Assembly: GCA_020624805.1 (NCBI GenBank)
Contig: JAHKVW010000029.1
Coordinates: forward strand, 1 to 64,000
Source of the DNA: a bacterium
GTDB lineage: Bacteria; Bacillota; Clostridia; Oscillospirales; Acutalibacteraceae
Length of the DNA stretch: 64,000 nucleotides
Reading direction: 5' to 3'
How positions within the stretch are numbered: the first letter of the stretch is position 1; each line of letters begins with the position of its first letter. The position numbers were made by a program, and so were the translations under genes. Of this stretch, positions 32,316 through 41,258 are shown piece by piece. Below the pieces are notes generated by a model. The model searched no databases, was not told where the DNA came from, and worked only from the letters and a program-made list of their open reading frames with translations.

Positions 32316-33812
32316 ATGATAGAAACAGGCTGGGTATCGATCCTGCCGCCTTTGATCGCCATCGTGCTCGCGCTGGTGACCAAAGAGGTGTACTCGTCGC
32401 TGTTCCTCGGCGTTTTGTCGGGAATGGTGATCTATGTCGTATCGGCGCAGGAGCCGTTTATGGCGGTGTTCTCTCGTATCTTCGACATGATGGCGCAAAA
32501 GATCGCGGACAACGCCTATATGATCATCTTTTTGGCACTGCTGTGGGCGGTGATCACGCTGGTCGGAAAATCCGGCGGCACGGCGGCTTACGGACGATGG
32601 GCGGAAAAACGGCTCAAGAATAAGCGCGCGACACTGCTGACGACCGCGTTGTTGGGTATTCTGATCTTCATCGACGACGGCTTCAACTGCCTGACGATCG
32701 GCACGGTCATGCGCCCGGTCTATGACCGCCAGCGTATCTCGCGTGAAAAGCTCGCCTATATTATCGACGCGACCGCGGCGCCGATCTGCATCATCGCGCC
32801 CGTGTCCTCATGGGCGGTAGCGGTAGCGTCGGAGGTCAGCGATACCAACGGCTTTCAGACGTTTTTGTCCACCGTTCCCTATAATTTATATGCACTGCTC
32901 ACGATCATGATGGTCGCGTTCATCTGTATCACGGGGCTCGACTTCGGCAAGATGCGCAAGGCGGAGGAAAAGGCCCAGCTCGAGGGCAACGGCGACACTA
33001 TGACCGAAGAAAAGGATGACACGCAAGAGAGCAAGGGTCGGGTCATCGATCTGGTTCTGCCCATCCTCGTGCTCATCGTCTGCGCGATCCTCGGCATGGC
33101 GTATGTCGGCGGCTTCTTCAGCGGCACGCCCTTCTCTGAGGCGATCGGCGCGAATCCGACCGCGGGCTTGTCCCTCGGTGCGTTCGCGGGTCTGGTGACA
33201 GCCTTCATCCTGTATATCCCCCGCAAGATTATGAAGCCCAAGCAGTTTGCGGGCAATATCGTCAGCGGTATCGGCAGTATCGTACCGCCCATGCTGATCC
33301 TGATCCTCTCTTGGACGCTCGGCGGCGTATGCCGTGAGCTGATCGGCACCGGCGAGTTCATCTCCGGCTTTATCGCGTCATCGAACGTGCCGCTGCAGCT
33401 GCTGCCCTTCGTGGTATTCGTGATCGCGGCGCTGATGTCCTTCTCGATGGGTACGTCATGGGGCACCTTCGGTCTGCTGATCCCCATCGTGACCATGATC
33501 TGTTCGGCGACTGCCGGCAGCGAGCTGTTGGTTCCCACTCTGGGCGCGACGCTTGCCGGTTCTGTTTACGGCGACCACTGCTCACCGATCTCCGATACGA
33601 CGATCCTCGCCTCCACCGGCGCGCAGTGTGAGCATATCCGCCATGTAGAGACCCAGATCCCCTATGCGACCTTGACCGCCGTTGTCTGCGCGGTCGGCTA
33701 CTTGATCATCGGCTTCACCAATATGCCGTGGATCGGTCTGGGCGTAAGCGCGGCGCTGTTGATCGGCGCGATGCTGATCCTCCGTAAGGTCTATCGACCG
33801 AAGGAAGCGTAA
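32316..33812 (+). CDS. nhaC: NhaC family Na+/H+ antiporter
   Basis: A 498-aa protein with about twelve helices: SILPPLIAIVLALVTKEVYSSLFLG, ALLGILIFIDDGFNCLTIGTVM, IGSIVPPMLILILSWTLGGVC, SFSMGTSWGTFGLLIPIV and GDHCSPISDTTILAST. These blocks are hallmarks of the NhaC group. GAGGAGG precedes ATG. It may exchange Na+ for H+ or a metabolite; being in the reductase operon it could help balance ions during fumarate respiration. Confidence 0.9.
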   Translation: MIETGWVSILPPLIAIVLALVTKEVYSSLFLGVLSGMVIYVVSAQEPFMAVFSRIFDMMAQKIADNAYMIIFLALLWAVITLVGKSGGTAAYGRWAEKRLKNKRATLLTTALLGILIFIDDGFNCLTIGTVMRPVYDRQRISREKLAYIIDATAAPICIIAPVSSWAVAVASEVSDTNGFQTFLSTVPYNLYALLTIMMVAFICITGLDFGKMRKAEEKAQLEGNGDTMTEEKDDTQESKGRVIDLVLPILVLIVCAILGMAYVGGFFSGTPFSEAIGANPTAGLSLGAFAGLVTAFILYIPRKIMKPKQFAGNIVSGIGSIVPPMLILILSWTLGGVCRELIGTGEFISGFIASSNVPLQLLPFVVFVIAALMSFSMGTSWGTFGLLIPIVTMICSATAGSELLVPTLGATLAGSVYGDHCSPISDTTILASTGAQCEHIRHVETQIPYATLTAVVCAVGYLIIGFTNMPWIGLGVSAALLIGAMLILRKVYRPKEA

Positions 33813-33832
33813 ACATCATACCGTATGAAAAG

Positions 33833-33870
33833 ACCACCCGTTTTGATTTGATGAACGGGTGGTTCGTTTT
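33833..33870 (+). terminator. Terminator after nhaC
   Basis: A perfect 10-bp stem ACCACCCGTT (33833-33842) with AACGGGTGGT (33854-33863), followed by TCGTTTT. Confidence 0.8.
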
Positions 33871-33887
33871 ATGCAAATTCTCACTAA

Positions 33888-33924
33888 CAAAAAATCGGTA
33901 ACCGGCGGTGTGCCGATTACCGAT
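33888..33924 (-). terminator. Terminator of the CPA1 antiporter gene
   Basis: Minus-strand stem of 13 bp with one mismatch (33912-33924 with 33894-33906), followed by TTTTTTGTT; 36 nt after the antiporter stop. Confidence 0.8.
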
Positions 33925-33959
33925 ATTTTGTCTTATTCTGTTTTAGACTCTACGAGCGA

Positions 33960-35225
33960 TCATGCCGGTTTCTTTTTTGTGATCGCTTTGTAAACAGGCT
34001 TCATCGTCAGACCCTGGATGACCGTGGTGAAGAATACGACGGCATAGGTACAGCCGAGGATGATGTAATAGACCTTTTCGGGCACCATATCCCTGGTGCT
34101 CATCGCAAGGGCGACGGACAAGCCTCCTCGCAGTCCGCCCCATGTAAACAGTGTGATGAAGCCGCCTCGGGAGAATCCGTCGGGGATCTCGCCCATGAAC
34201 AGCGAAGAGATCGACAGACTGCTGACGCGGGAGATCAGGTTTGCGGCGATCGCGATGAACGAAAGCAGCAGGACGCTCTCCATTTTGAGGATGCTGACAA
34301 ATGACAATCCCAAGAGCACATACAGGATCGAGTTGAAGAATACGTCGAGCGTCTCCCAGAAGGAGTCGAACAGCTCCGCGTGCTCCTTTTCCTCGGATTC
34401 CGCGTATTTGGAGCGCAGGTGAGAGAACAGGATACCGCAGATGACGGATGCGATCGCGCCGGAGCAGTGGAACACTTCGCACAGCGAATACGCCAGAGAA
34501 ACAGCCAGTAGGCTGATAAAGATCTTGAGCTGCGGATGCTTCGAGAAGCGGAACATCAAGAAGCAAATCAGTGTGACGATAACGCCGATAGCGACCGCGC
34601 CGAGTACCTCGCGGAGCATCACGGTGAGGAAGCCCTGTTCCTCAGAACCGCTTGCCTTTACCATGCCGGAGAAGCAGACGAACAGCGCGACGCCGATACC
34701 GTCGTTGAACAGGGATTCACCCTGGATCAGGAAGGAGGTATCCTTCGGCAGACCGAACTTGCTGAGGATACCGGTGGCGGCGATGGGATCGGTGGGGGCG
34801 ATGATACTGCCGAACATCAGGCATACGGGCAGGGAGAGATTGAGTCCGAGCAAAAGGCTCGCGCCGTAGATCAGCATACCGTAGAATACCGCGCCGAGCA
34901 GGGTACATACCAACGAGAGCACGGTGATCTGTCTTGCCATCTTTTTGAAGTCGGATAACTTCATATGGCAGGAACCGGCGAACAGCATGAAGCACAGCAC
35001 GCCGTTCATCAAGAAGTCGTGGATATCGAACCCCTGTATTTCTTTGAGGACGTTTCCGACGCTGGTGTCGTTGAATACCGCTATACCGATCAGCAGAACG
35101 ATACCGAGGATGGTCGAAAACAGCATGAGTCCGATCTCGTAGGTCAGCTTGGTGACCTTCTCGTTAAAGAATCCAAGGATACATACCAAAGCGATGATTC
35201 CGGCAAACATATATAATGTTTCCAT
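33960..35225 (-). CDS. CPA1 family Na+/H+ antiporter
   Basis: A 421-aa protein with about twelve helices. FGSIIAPTDPIAATGILSKFG and GESLFNDGIGVALFV carry the ion-binding Asp pair region typical of NhaP/CPA1 exchangers; FTWGGLRGGLSVALAMS is the conserved Arg segment. AAAGGAGG precedes the ATG at 35225; the longer frame has no such site. Works in pH and sodium balance. It is monocistronic and unrelated in sequence to the NhaC protein next door. Confidence 0.92.
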   Translation of the reverse strand: METLYMFAGIIALVCILGFFNEKVTKLTYEIGLMLFSTILGIVLLIGIAVFNDTSVGNVLKEIQGFDIHDFLMNGVLCFMLFAGSCHMKLSDFKKMARQITVLSLVCTLLGAVFYGMLIYGASLLLGLNLSLPVCLMFGSIIAPTDPIAATGILSKFGLPKDTSFLIQGESLFNDGIGVALFVCFSGMVKASGSEEQGFLTVMLREVLGAVAIGVIVTLICFLMFRFSKHPQLKIFISLLAVSLAYSLCEVFHCSGAIASVICGILFSHLRSKYAESEEKEHAELFDSFWETLDVFFNSILYVLLGLSFVSILKMESVLLLSFIAIAANLISRVSSLSISSLFMGEIPDGFSRGGFITLFTWGGLRGGLSVALAMSTRDMVPEKVYYIILGCTYAVVFFTTVIQGLTMKPVYKAITKKKPA

Positions 35226-35450
35226 ATATTTCTTTTCCTCCTTTTTCTTTTGGTTGCCCCTCATATTTTGACGGCGATGACGGAATCCGCACAGCTGTAC
35301 ACAAGGCACTGCCGCTGCGCGGATACGACCTTTCATGACGCCGTATATGCCGATTTTTATACATTATAGCATAAAAACAGCGGCTTGAAAACCCGTAAAA
35401 TAGAAATTTTTACAAAAGATTGCCGGGTTCATCTTACACACGCCGCCCTT

Positions 35451-35537
35451 TGTAGCAGATGTAGCAGCAAGAAATGGTTGTTTTCAGAAAAGCTCTTTTT
35501 TAAGAGAGTTTACTTTTTACCTGCTACATCTGCTACA
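35451..35537. repeat. 17-bp inverted repeat built from TGTAGCAGA units
   Basis: TGTAGCAGATGTAGCAG (35451-35467) is the exact inverse of CTGCTACATCTGCTACA (35521-35537). Each arm is itself a direct repeat of TGTAGCAG with 9-bp spacing. The 53-bp spacer holds a CTCTT/AAGAG hairpin with a T run. It lies upstream of the anti-sigma-kinase promoter in a 428-bp gap that otherwise shows no gene. It could be a regulator site or a foldback element. Confidence 0.6.
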
Positions 35538-35582
35538 TCGAAAATTTTTGTGTTTTGATCCGTGAAATGCAGTGCGAAACTC

Positions 35583-35611
35583 TTGTCATCAAAATGAACA
35601 TATGCTATACT
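35583..35611 (+). promoter_or_regulatory. Sigma-A promoter of the RsbW-PP2C pair
   Basis: TTGTCA (35583-35588), 17-nt spacer, TG-extended TATACT (35606-35611). Confidence 0.7.
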
Positions 35612-35653
35612 CATAAAAAAGAGATCCATATGATCGGAGAAGGAGTGAAAGAG

Positions 35654-36064
35654 ATGAAAGAGCTGACCGTTGACGCTGTAGTAGGGAACATTGAGACCAT
35701 CACCGATTTTGTCAACGCGGAGCTGGAGCTCCTCGACTGTCCGCTGAAGGTACAGATACAGATCGACGTCGCGATCGACGAGCTGTTCGGCAACATTGCT
35801 CACTATGCCTACGGGAATATCATGGGCAAGGCGACGGTGCAGATCGCCTTTGACGAGGCATCACACACTCTGACACTGACCTTTATCGACAGCGGTACGC
35901 CCTTTGATCCGCTCAAAAAGACTGATCCCGATACCACGCTCTCCGCACAGGAGCGCAGCATCGGCGGCTTGGGGATCTTTCTCGTCAAAAAGTCGATGGA
36001 TCATATGGAATACCGTTATCAAGACGGACACAATATACTCTCTATCATGAAAAAATTGGGGTGA
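35654..36064 (+). CDS. RsbW/SpoIIAB-type anti-sigma factor kinase
   Basis: A 136-aa GHKL ATPase domain: the N box is IDVAIDELFGNIAHYAYG, the G1 region LTLTFIDSGTPFDP, and the lid/G2 region RSIGGLGIFLVKKSMD. This matches the HATPase_c_2 family that phosphorylates STAS antagonists or binds sigma factors. The start is the ATG at 35654 with AAGGAG at 9 nt. It is followed directly by a PP2C phosphatase, a partner-switching pair, but neither STAS protein nor sigma factor is nearby. Confidence 0.87.
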   Translation: MKELTVDAVVGNIETITDFVNAELELLDCPLKVQIQIDVAIDELFGNIAHYAYGNIMGKATVQIAFDEASHTLTLTFIDSGTPFDPLKKTDPDTTLSAQERSIGGLGIFLVKKSMDHMEYRYQDGHNILSIMKKLG

Positions 36065-36069
36065 TTATT

Positions 36070-37518
36070 ATGGGAAAAATCAAAGAATACTTTAAGATCT
36101 ATGAATCGGAAGAGACCAAGGCGGTTTTTGAACAAAACGATTATGAAGGAAACCGCCTGTCTTATTATGTCATTCTCTCCTGCGCGGTGATCCTGCTCAT
36201 CTCGTGGGGCCTCAATCTGGCAGGGGTCTTCACTGTCCCTAAGGTCAGGATGAATGTCCTCGCCGTATTGGGCTTGATTGAGTTCGCTATTCCGGTCGTG
36301 CTGTATCTCAAGTTCAAGGGACAACGGCGCTGGCTCAAATATGTGATGGTCATCGCCCTGCTGTTTGCCTGTACCCAGCTGTTCAGCATCCTTAACCATA
36401 ATGTTATCCTGATCATGGTTCTGCCCGTCATGCTGTCGAGCCGTTATTTTTCCAAGGGCTTTACGGTGATGATCTCGATTTTGACGGTGATTTTCGCCAC
36501 TGTCGGCAGCATCATGACGGTACTGTTCGGTATCATCGACCTGAACTTCTATCCCTCGCCCGAGAAAGGCACGGTCATCGTCATTGAACAAAAGCTGCGT
36601 GAAGCGATCGTAGCCCTGGGCATCGATCCCTCCAAAGCGGTGATCAGCATGATGGTCAACGGCTTTTTGCCGCGACTGCTGGCGTTCACCGTCATATGCT
36701 TCATCTCGATCTATATCGCTAAGCGCGGTCATGATATGGTACTCAGACAGAATGAGATCGCCCGCGCTTCCGCTAACGTCAAGGCGGAGCTGAACACCGC
36801 CACCCAGATCCAGAACGGTATGGTTCCCAGCATCTTCCCCGCTTTTCCGGGACGCAAGGAATTTGACATCCACGCCGGCATGTACACCGCGAAGGAGGTC
36901 GGCGGCGACTTCTACGACTTTTTCCTGATCGATGAGAAACACCTCGCGATGGTGATCGCGGATGTCTCGGGAAAGGGCGTTCCCGCGGCGCTGTTCATGA
37001 TGGCTTCTAAGATTTTGATCAACGACAGAGCGCTCATGGGCGGCACCCCCGCCGAGATCCTCCAATTCGTCAACGATCGTATTTGCAGCAATAACCAGGC
37101 GGAGATGTTCGTCACCGTATGGTTGGGCATCCTCGATCTCGAAACAGGCGATGTGATCGCCGCCAACGCAGGTCATGAATACCCTGTGATCCGCAAAGAC
37201 GGCGGAAAATACGAGCTGCTCAAGGACAAACACGGCTTTGTCGTCGGCGGTATGGAAGGTATCAGATACAAGGATTATGAGTTCAAGCTCGGCAAGGGCG
37301 ATTCCATCTTCCTTTATACCGACGGCATTCCCGAGGCGAACAACATCGAAGAGGAACAGTTCGGCACCGACAGGATGGTGGACGCGCTGAACATCAAGCC
37401 CGAAGGCACGCCGGAAGAGGTTCTGATCAATGTGAAAAACGAAGTCAACACCTTTGTCGGCGACGCGGTCCAGTTCGATGATCTGACCATGCTTTGCCTG
37501 CGTTTTAACGGCGAATAA
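36070..37518 (+). CDS. Membrane PP2C (RsbU/SpoIIE-type) serine phosphatase
   Basis: A 482-aa protein. Six or so helices occupy residues 25-230. A linker helix (NVKAELNTATQIQNGM) leads into a PPM phosphatase domain: AKEVGGDFYDFFLID and ADVSGKGVPAALFM hold metal-binding acids, ANAGHEYPVI and FLYTDGIPEA complete the site. The start is ATG at 36070 with GGGGTGA upstream; it follows the kinase stop by 5 nt. It probably dephosphorylates an unlinked STAS protein in response to a membrane signal. Confidence 0.9.
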   Translation: MGKIKEYFKIYESEETKAVFEQNDYEGNRLSYYVILSCAVILLISWGLNLAGVFTVPKVRMNVLAVLGLIEFAIPVVLYLKFKGQRRWLKYVMVIALLFACTQLFSILNHNVILIMVLPVMLSSRYFSKGFTVMISILTVIFATVGSIMTVLFGIIDLNFYPSPEKGTVIVIEQKLREAIVALGIDPSKAVISMMVNGFLPRLLAFTVICFISIYIAKRGHDMVLRQNEIARASANVKAELNTATQIQNGMVPSIFPAFPGRKEFDIHAGMYTAKEVGGDFYDFFLIDEKHLAMVIADVSGKGVPAALFMMASKILINDRALMGGTPAEILQFVNDRICSNNQAEMFVTVWLGILDLETGDVIAANAGHEYPVIRKDGGKYELLKDKHGFVVGGMEGIRYKDYEFKLGKGDSIFLYTDGIPEANNIEEEQFGTDRMVDALNIKPEGTPEEVLINVKNEVNTFVGDAVQFDDLTMLCLRFNGE

Positions 37519-37545
37519 ACATTGTTCTTCTTATAAGAAAAAGAT

Positions 37546-37582
37546 AAGCACATTCGACTGAAAATGCCGAATGTGCTTTTTT
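37546..37582 (+). terminator. Terminator of the RsbW-PP2C pair
   Basis: A perfect 11-bp stem AAGCACATTCG (37546-37556) with CGAATGTGCTT (37568-37578), continuing into T6. Confidence 0.9.
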
Positions 37583-37628
37583 GATTGCTTCAACGATTCG
37601 CGTTGCTTTAGAGTGTAGAAAAACCTGT

Positions 37629-37813
37629 AAAAGCCTTCCTTGGTGCCTCCGAATGGAGGCGGATGAATTGCATCAAATGTTTGAGCAAAGCGAGTTACCA
37701 TTAGAATAGTGTTGATCAAGCCTTAATAATTTGTAGGTTTCTCCCTTCGGTCGATCAATTTATGCAATTCCTCAGTCGCCTACAGGCGACAGCTCCTTTT
37801 ACCAAAAGGAGCC
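37629..37813. repeat. Repeat cluster: degenerate MITE end plus CTCAGTC-family copy
   Basis: AAAAGCCTTCC (37629-37639) with GGATGA (37661-37666) resembles the left end of the MITE at 11479-11741, with a GCCTCC/GGAGGC hairpin replacing its middle. At 37764-37813 lies a full copy of the GCAATtCCTCAGTC...AAAGGAGCC repeat. No gene is seen in this 345-base gap. Confidence 0.6.
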
Positions 37814-37863
37814 TTGGAAATCGACTGCTCAAATTATATTGATACTTTTTCGACACGCTCGGA

Positions 37864-38928
37864 TCAACGTTTTGCGTTGATCTTTTGTTTTTCCTGATAC
37901 AGCAGTTGATCCGCCTGTGTCAGATATTCAAAGAATTCCGTGGGATCTTTCGGACATGCCGTCACGCACCCGAAGCAGCATCCCAGTTTTGAGTCGACAT
38001 CCGAGATCTTGAGCGCTGAAAACCGCTCGTTGACCTGTCTGAGCTTTGCGTTTAATCCGTCGAGGTCGTTGTTTTTCTCGATGATCAGGAACTCGTCACC
38101 GCCGAAACGGAACACGCTGTCGGCGGGGAAGATCTCTACCAGAATATCGGAAAAGCCCTTGAGCACGTCATCGCCCACACGGTGACCGTAGGTGTCGTTG
38201 ACGGCTTTGAAGCTGTTGATATCGCCGATCGCGATACAGATGTCATTGCCGATATAGTCGGGGACATGCTGATTCAGCGCGTAGCGGTTCTGCAATCGCG
38301 TGATGCTGTCGTGGTTGGCGATGATCTCCAGCGAGTCGTTGAGCAGATTTGCCTTGTTCTTCTCTGAGATATAGCCGACGGTCATGCGATAGTTCATGAT
38401 AGCGCCCACGACCGACAGTGCCGCGAACATCAGATAATTATACGGGTTGATCACACCCTCCTCAAATCCGAAATTCAGGATCAGATAGTTGAGGATGTAG
38501 GAGCCGAAGATGACCGTCGTCGTAAAAGCGGGATGGAGCTTGACGAACAGGACGAGGATCAGTCCTATGGTATAGAAGGTGAGGAGCTGTTGGTGATTGA
38601 TATAATTCCATACCGATACATACATGCTCCAGATGATCAGCAGAATGACAAATCCGCCGATAAACACCTTGACGCCCATCGGGTGCTGTTTGACGGTGTC
38701 GGGCCGCTTCATCAGGCTTCCCGCGATAAAGTAACCCAGCAGGCACAGAAAGACGCTCAGGCCGACTCTGATCGCGGCGCCGATGACTTCCGTGTCGGTG
38801 ATTCTGTTGTGGTTTATGATAAAGAATAAGATCAAAGAGATGAGCTGTACAACTCCGACAACGAGCGAAACATAGTGAATGGTTGTAACATTCAGCGAAT
38901 CGATCTCGTTTTTGGTCTCTCTGCTCAT
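37864..38928 (-). CDS. Membrane diguanylate cyclase (GGDEF), start separated by an A8 frameshift
   Basis: The open frame gives 354 aa: about six helices (18-178), then a GGDEF domain with DINSFKAVNDTYGHRVGDDVL and FRFGGDEFLIIE (GGDEF 276-280); no RxxD inhibitory site. It makes c-di-GMP from GTP. The in-frame ATG at 38928 has no ribosome site. A good site (AGAGGTGA) instead serves an ATG at 38974, which is followed by eight A and is one base out of frame. With seven A the protein would begin MKKRTEWIKDWFFPAMSRE and run on without a break. So the gene is either phase-variable or slippage-expressed, or the base count is wrong. Promoter at 39047-39075. Confidence 0.85.
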   Translation of the reverse strand: MSRETKNEIDSLNVTTIHYVSLVVGVVQLISLILFFIINHNRITDTEVIGAAIRVGLSVFLCLLGYFIAGSLMKRPDTVKQHPMGVKVFIGGFVILLIIWSMYVSVWNYINHQQLLTFYTIGLILVLFVKLHPAFTTTVIFGSYILNYLILNFGFEEGVINPYNYLMFAALSVVGAIMNYRMTVGYISEKNKANLLNDSLEIIANHDSITRLQNRYALNQHVPDYIGNDICIAIGDINSFKAVNDTYGHRVGDDVLKGFSDILVEIFPADSVFRFGGDEFLIIEKNNDLDGLNAKLRQVNERFSALKISDVDSKLGCCFGCVTACPKDPTEFFEYLTQADQLLYQEKQKINAKR

Positions 38929-39046
38929 GGCAGGGAAGAACCAATCTTTGATCCATTCTGTTCTTTTTTTTCATTCCATCACCTCTGAAGGATAAAACCA
39001 TGGATAAGGGTATTAACTCCAAAGCAGTTCGTGGTTGAATAAAAGC

Positions 39047-39075
39047 ATTTTAACTGTGTTTGAGTAAAAAATCAA
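39047..39075 (-). promoter_or_regulatory. Sigma-A promoter of the GGDEF gene
   Basis: Minus-strand TTGATT (39070-39075), 17-nt spacer, TAAAAT (39047-39052). It predicts a transcript start near 39040, upstream of the ATG at 38974. Confidence 0.6.
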
Positions 39076-39124
39076 TGGTAATAATGCCCAAAAATCAAGG
39101 AGATCACCCATATACAGGCTGAAA

Positions 39125-41245
39125 TCACGGCTCCAGATTGAGCTTTGCGATGCGGCGAACCTCATCCTCCGCGTCCAGAAATGCCTTCGCGACAAGAGGA
39201 TCAAAGTGCGATCCCGCGTCCTCGCGGATGATGGAGAGCGCCTTCTCGATGGGGAACGGCTCCTTGTAGCTGCGGCGGGATACCAGCGCGTCAAACACAT
39301 CCGCCACCGCCATGACACGTGCCGAAAGCGGGATCTCTTCGCCCTTGAGACCGGCGGGATATCCCTTGCCGTTCCACTTCTCATGGTGGTAGAGGGCGAG
39401 GTTTTTCGCTTCGGTCAGGTAGCCCGTGTCCTCGTCCACGATCGACATCGCCTTGTCGATGATCTTGCCGCCCTCGACGGTATGGCTCTGCATGATGCGG
39501 AATTCTTCGTCGGTGAGCTTGCCGGGCTTGTTGAGGATCACATCGGATACGGTGATCTTGCCCACATCGTGGAGCGGCGCGGAGTTGACGACCTCCGTGA
39601 TGTATTCTTCGGTCAGCTGATCGCTGTAGATGCCTTCCTTGAGCAGCTGACACAGGATGATTTCAGTATATGCGGCAGTTTTGAAAACATGATCGCCCGT
39701 GCACTGGTCACGGCTCTCGACCATATCGGCGAGCACCATGATCAGCCCGTTTTGGAGCCTGGTGAGCTGTTCGCTCTGATGCTGGAACTCTTCGATGTAG
39801 CGAACGGTATTATGCGCCGCTCTTTTGTAATCCTCATAGAGGGTCTCGATCTCGTCGCCGGTGCGGATATCCAGCGCGTTGAGCATACGGATCCACTTCT
39901 CTCTCGCCTCGGGAGTATCATAGCCCGAGTGACGCGATACATGGGCGATGGCGTTGATCGGCTTGACGATATGGCGCTCCGCCAGCCAGACCGCGTAGGT
40001 GCGGATCAAAAGCAAAAAGCCGAGGAACAGGGAGATGATCTTGGCGAGGAAGGCGATCTCATCGGAGCGCAGACGTCCCATGTCCATATCGATGCCGATA
40101 TAGCACTTCACCTGACCGGCGCTGTTTTTGACGGGTTCATAGACCGAGAGCAGCCATCCGTCCTCATCGATCGAGATGTCGGTGGGGATCTCCTCACCCG
40201 CTAAGAACCGATCCTTGTATTTTTTGATCGAACTATCGTAGCGGATGACCTCGCCGGGATCGTCAGCCTCGACAGTTTCGGAGTCGACGTCAAAGATAAC
40301 ATGGGTACCGTCCTCGCTGATGCGATAGATATAGGCGAACTTGATGTCGGGTGATACGTTGACGATCGTGCTGAGGAGCTCCTCGATGTGGGTGTACCCC
40401 TCCGCTTTTCTGCCCTTCTCCAGATATTCATCGATCCGATCACGATCCAGCTTGTCGGCGATGACATGGATGGCGTGGTGACCGTCCTCTTCAAATTCGG
40501 CGACGGTCGAATCATGATACTGCAAAACGCTGATACCGATCGCTGCCGATACCACCAGGGTAGTGGAGACCGCGACAACAAGCGTTACTTTCCAGCGCAG
40601 GGAAAGCCGCTTGCGGTTATGCGGATTGCGCCGCTCTATCAAGGTGACATAATACCAGCTTCGTGTCTGGACATAGTCAAGAACGCTTGACGGAAGCAGC
40701 TTGTAGATGATCAGCGAGAGCGCGGTGACCAGCGCCTTGTCGGCAAAATCGATCAAAAAGTTCGATGTCATGTTGGACATGAAATAGCCCATCGGGATCA
40801 CGTTGTTGATCTTTTCCGCAAAATCGACGGCAACACCCTCGCCGAAGGTCAGCCCATTGATGAACCATGTCAGAAATCCGCCGACAATACCGCCCCAAAA
40901 CGCGAAGAACACGATCGAGAGCAGGATATACGGTATCTTGAGTCGTCGCAGTTTTTCGGCGAAAGAAACCGCCGTCACCGCGATGAGCACGCTGATGATG
41001 CAGTAATAGATCGAAGAAGGGCTCGAGAAGCCGTTGATGATATTCGTAAAGAAGCCGACGGTGATACAGGGGATGTAACCGCCCGCCATCGCGGACAGGA
41101 TCGTTCCGACATTGTCGAGATAAAACGGAAGCCCCAGTACTTCGTTCAGCTTGATGCCGAGGATGTTCAGCAGGACGCCTATGACGATGACGCCGAAAAG
41201 CGACGCCCCGGTTTGCAGAGTTTTTGATCGCAGTTTCGTTGCCAT
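39125..41245 (-). CDS. HD-GYP c-di-GMP phosphodiesterase with ECF-S-like membrane domain and sensor
   Basis: A 706-aa protein. Residues 15-185 form a multi-helix domain resembling ECF transporter S components (FYLDNVGTILSAMAGGYIPC, GFFTNIINGFSSP). A further helix (218-243), an extracytoplasmic Cache-like sensor (245-395), a helix (398-420) and a HAMP-like segment (425-490) lead to an HD-GYP domain (495-700): HDVGKI (559-564) and HHEKWNGKGYP (620-630), both intact, so active hydrolysis of c-di-GMP is likely. GGAGGA precedes ATG. Last gene of the five-gene phosphorelay operon. The S-like domain may bind a small ligand. Confidence 0.9.
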   Translation of the reverse strand: MATKLRSKTLQTGASLFGVIVIGVLLNILGIKLNEVLGLPFYLDNVGTILSAMAGGYIPCITVGFFTNIINGFSSPSSIYYCIISVLIAVTAVSFAEKLRRLKIPYILLSIVFFAFWGGIVGGFLTWFINGLTFGEGVAVDFAEKINNVIPMGYFMSNMTSNFLIDFADKALVTALSLIIYKLLPSSVLDYVQTRSWYYVTLIERRNPHNRKRLSLRWKVTLVVAVSTTLVVSAAIGISVLQYHDSTVAEFEEDGHHAIHVIADKLDRDRIDEYLEKGRKAEGYTHIEELLSTIVNVSPDIKFAYIYRISEDGTHVIFDVDSETVEADDPGEVIRYDSSIKKYKDRFLAGEEIPTDISIDEDGWLLSVYEPVKNSAGQVKCYIGIDMDMGRLRSDEIAFLAKIISLFLGFLLLIRTYAVWLAERHIVKPINAIAHVSRHSGYDTPEAREKWIRMLNALDIRTGDEIETLYEDYKRAAHNTVRYIEEFQHQSEQLTRLQNGLIMVLADMVESRDQCTGDHVFKTAAYTEIILCQLLKEGIYSDQLTEEYITEVVNSAPLHDVGKITVSDVILNKPGKLTDEEFRIMQSHTVEGGKIIDKAMSIVDEDTGYLTEAKNLALYHHEKWNGKGYPAGLKGEEIPLSARVMAVADVFDALVSRRSYKEPFPIEKALSIIREDAGSHFDPLVAKAFLDAEDEVRRIAKLNLEP

Positions 41246-41258
41246 GATGATCCTCCGA

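Noticed and set aside
38462-39022. Frame starting at the well-placed ATG at 38974 read without frameshift
   Set aside because: After about 20 codons it becomes the shadow of the GGDEF gene; only the start region is meaningful and is reported with the frameshift finding.
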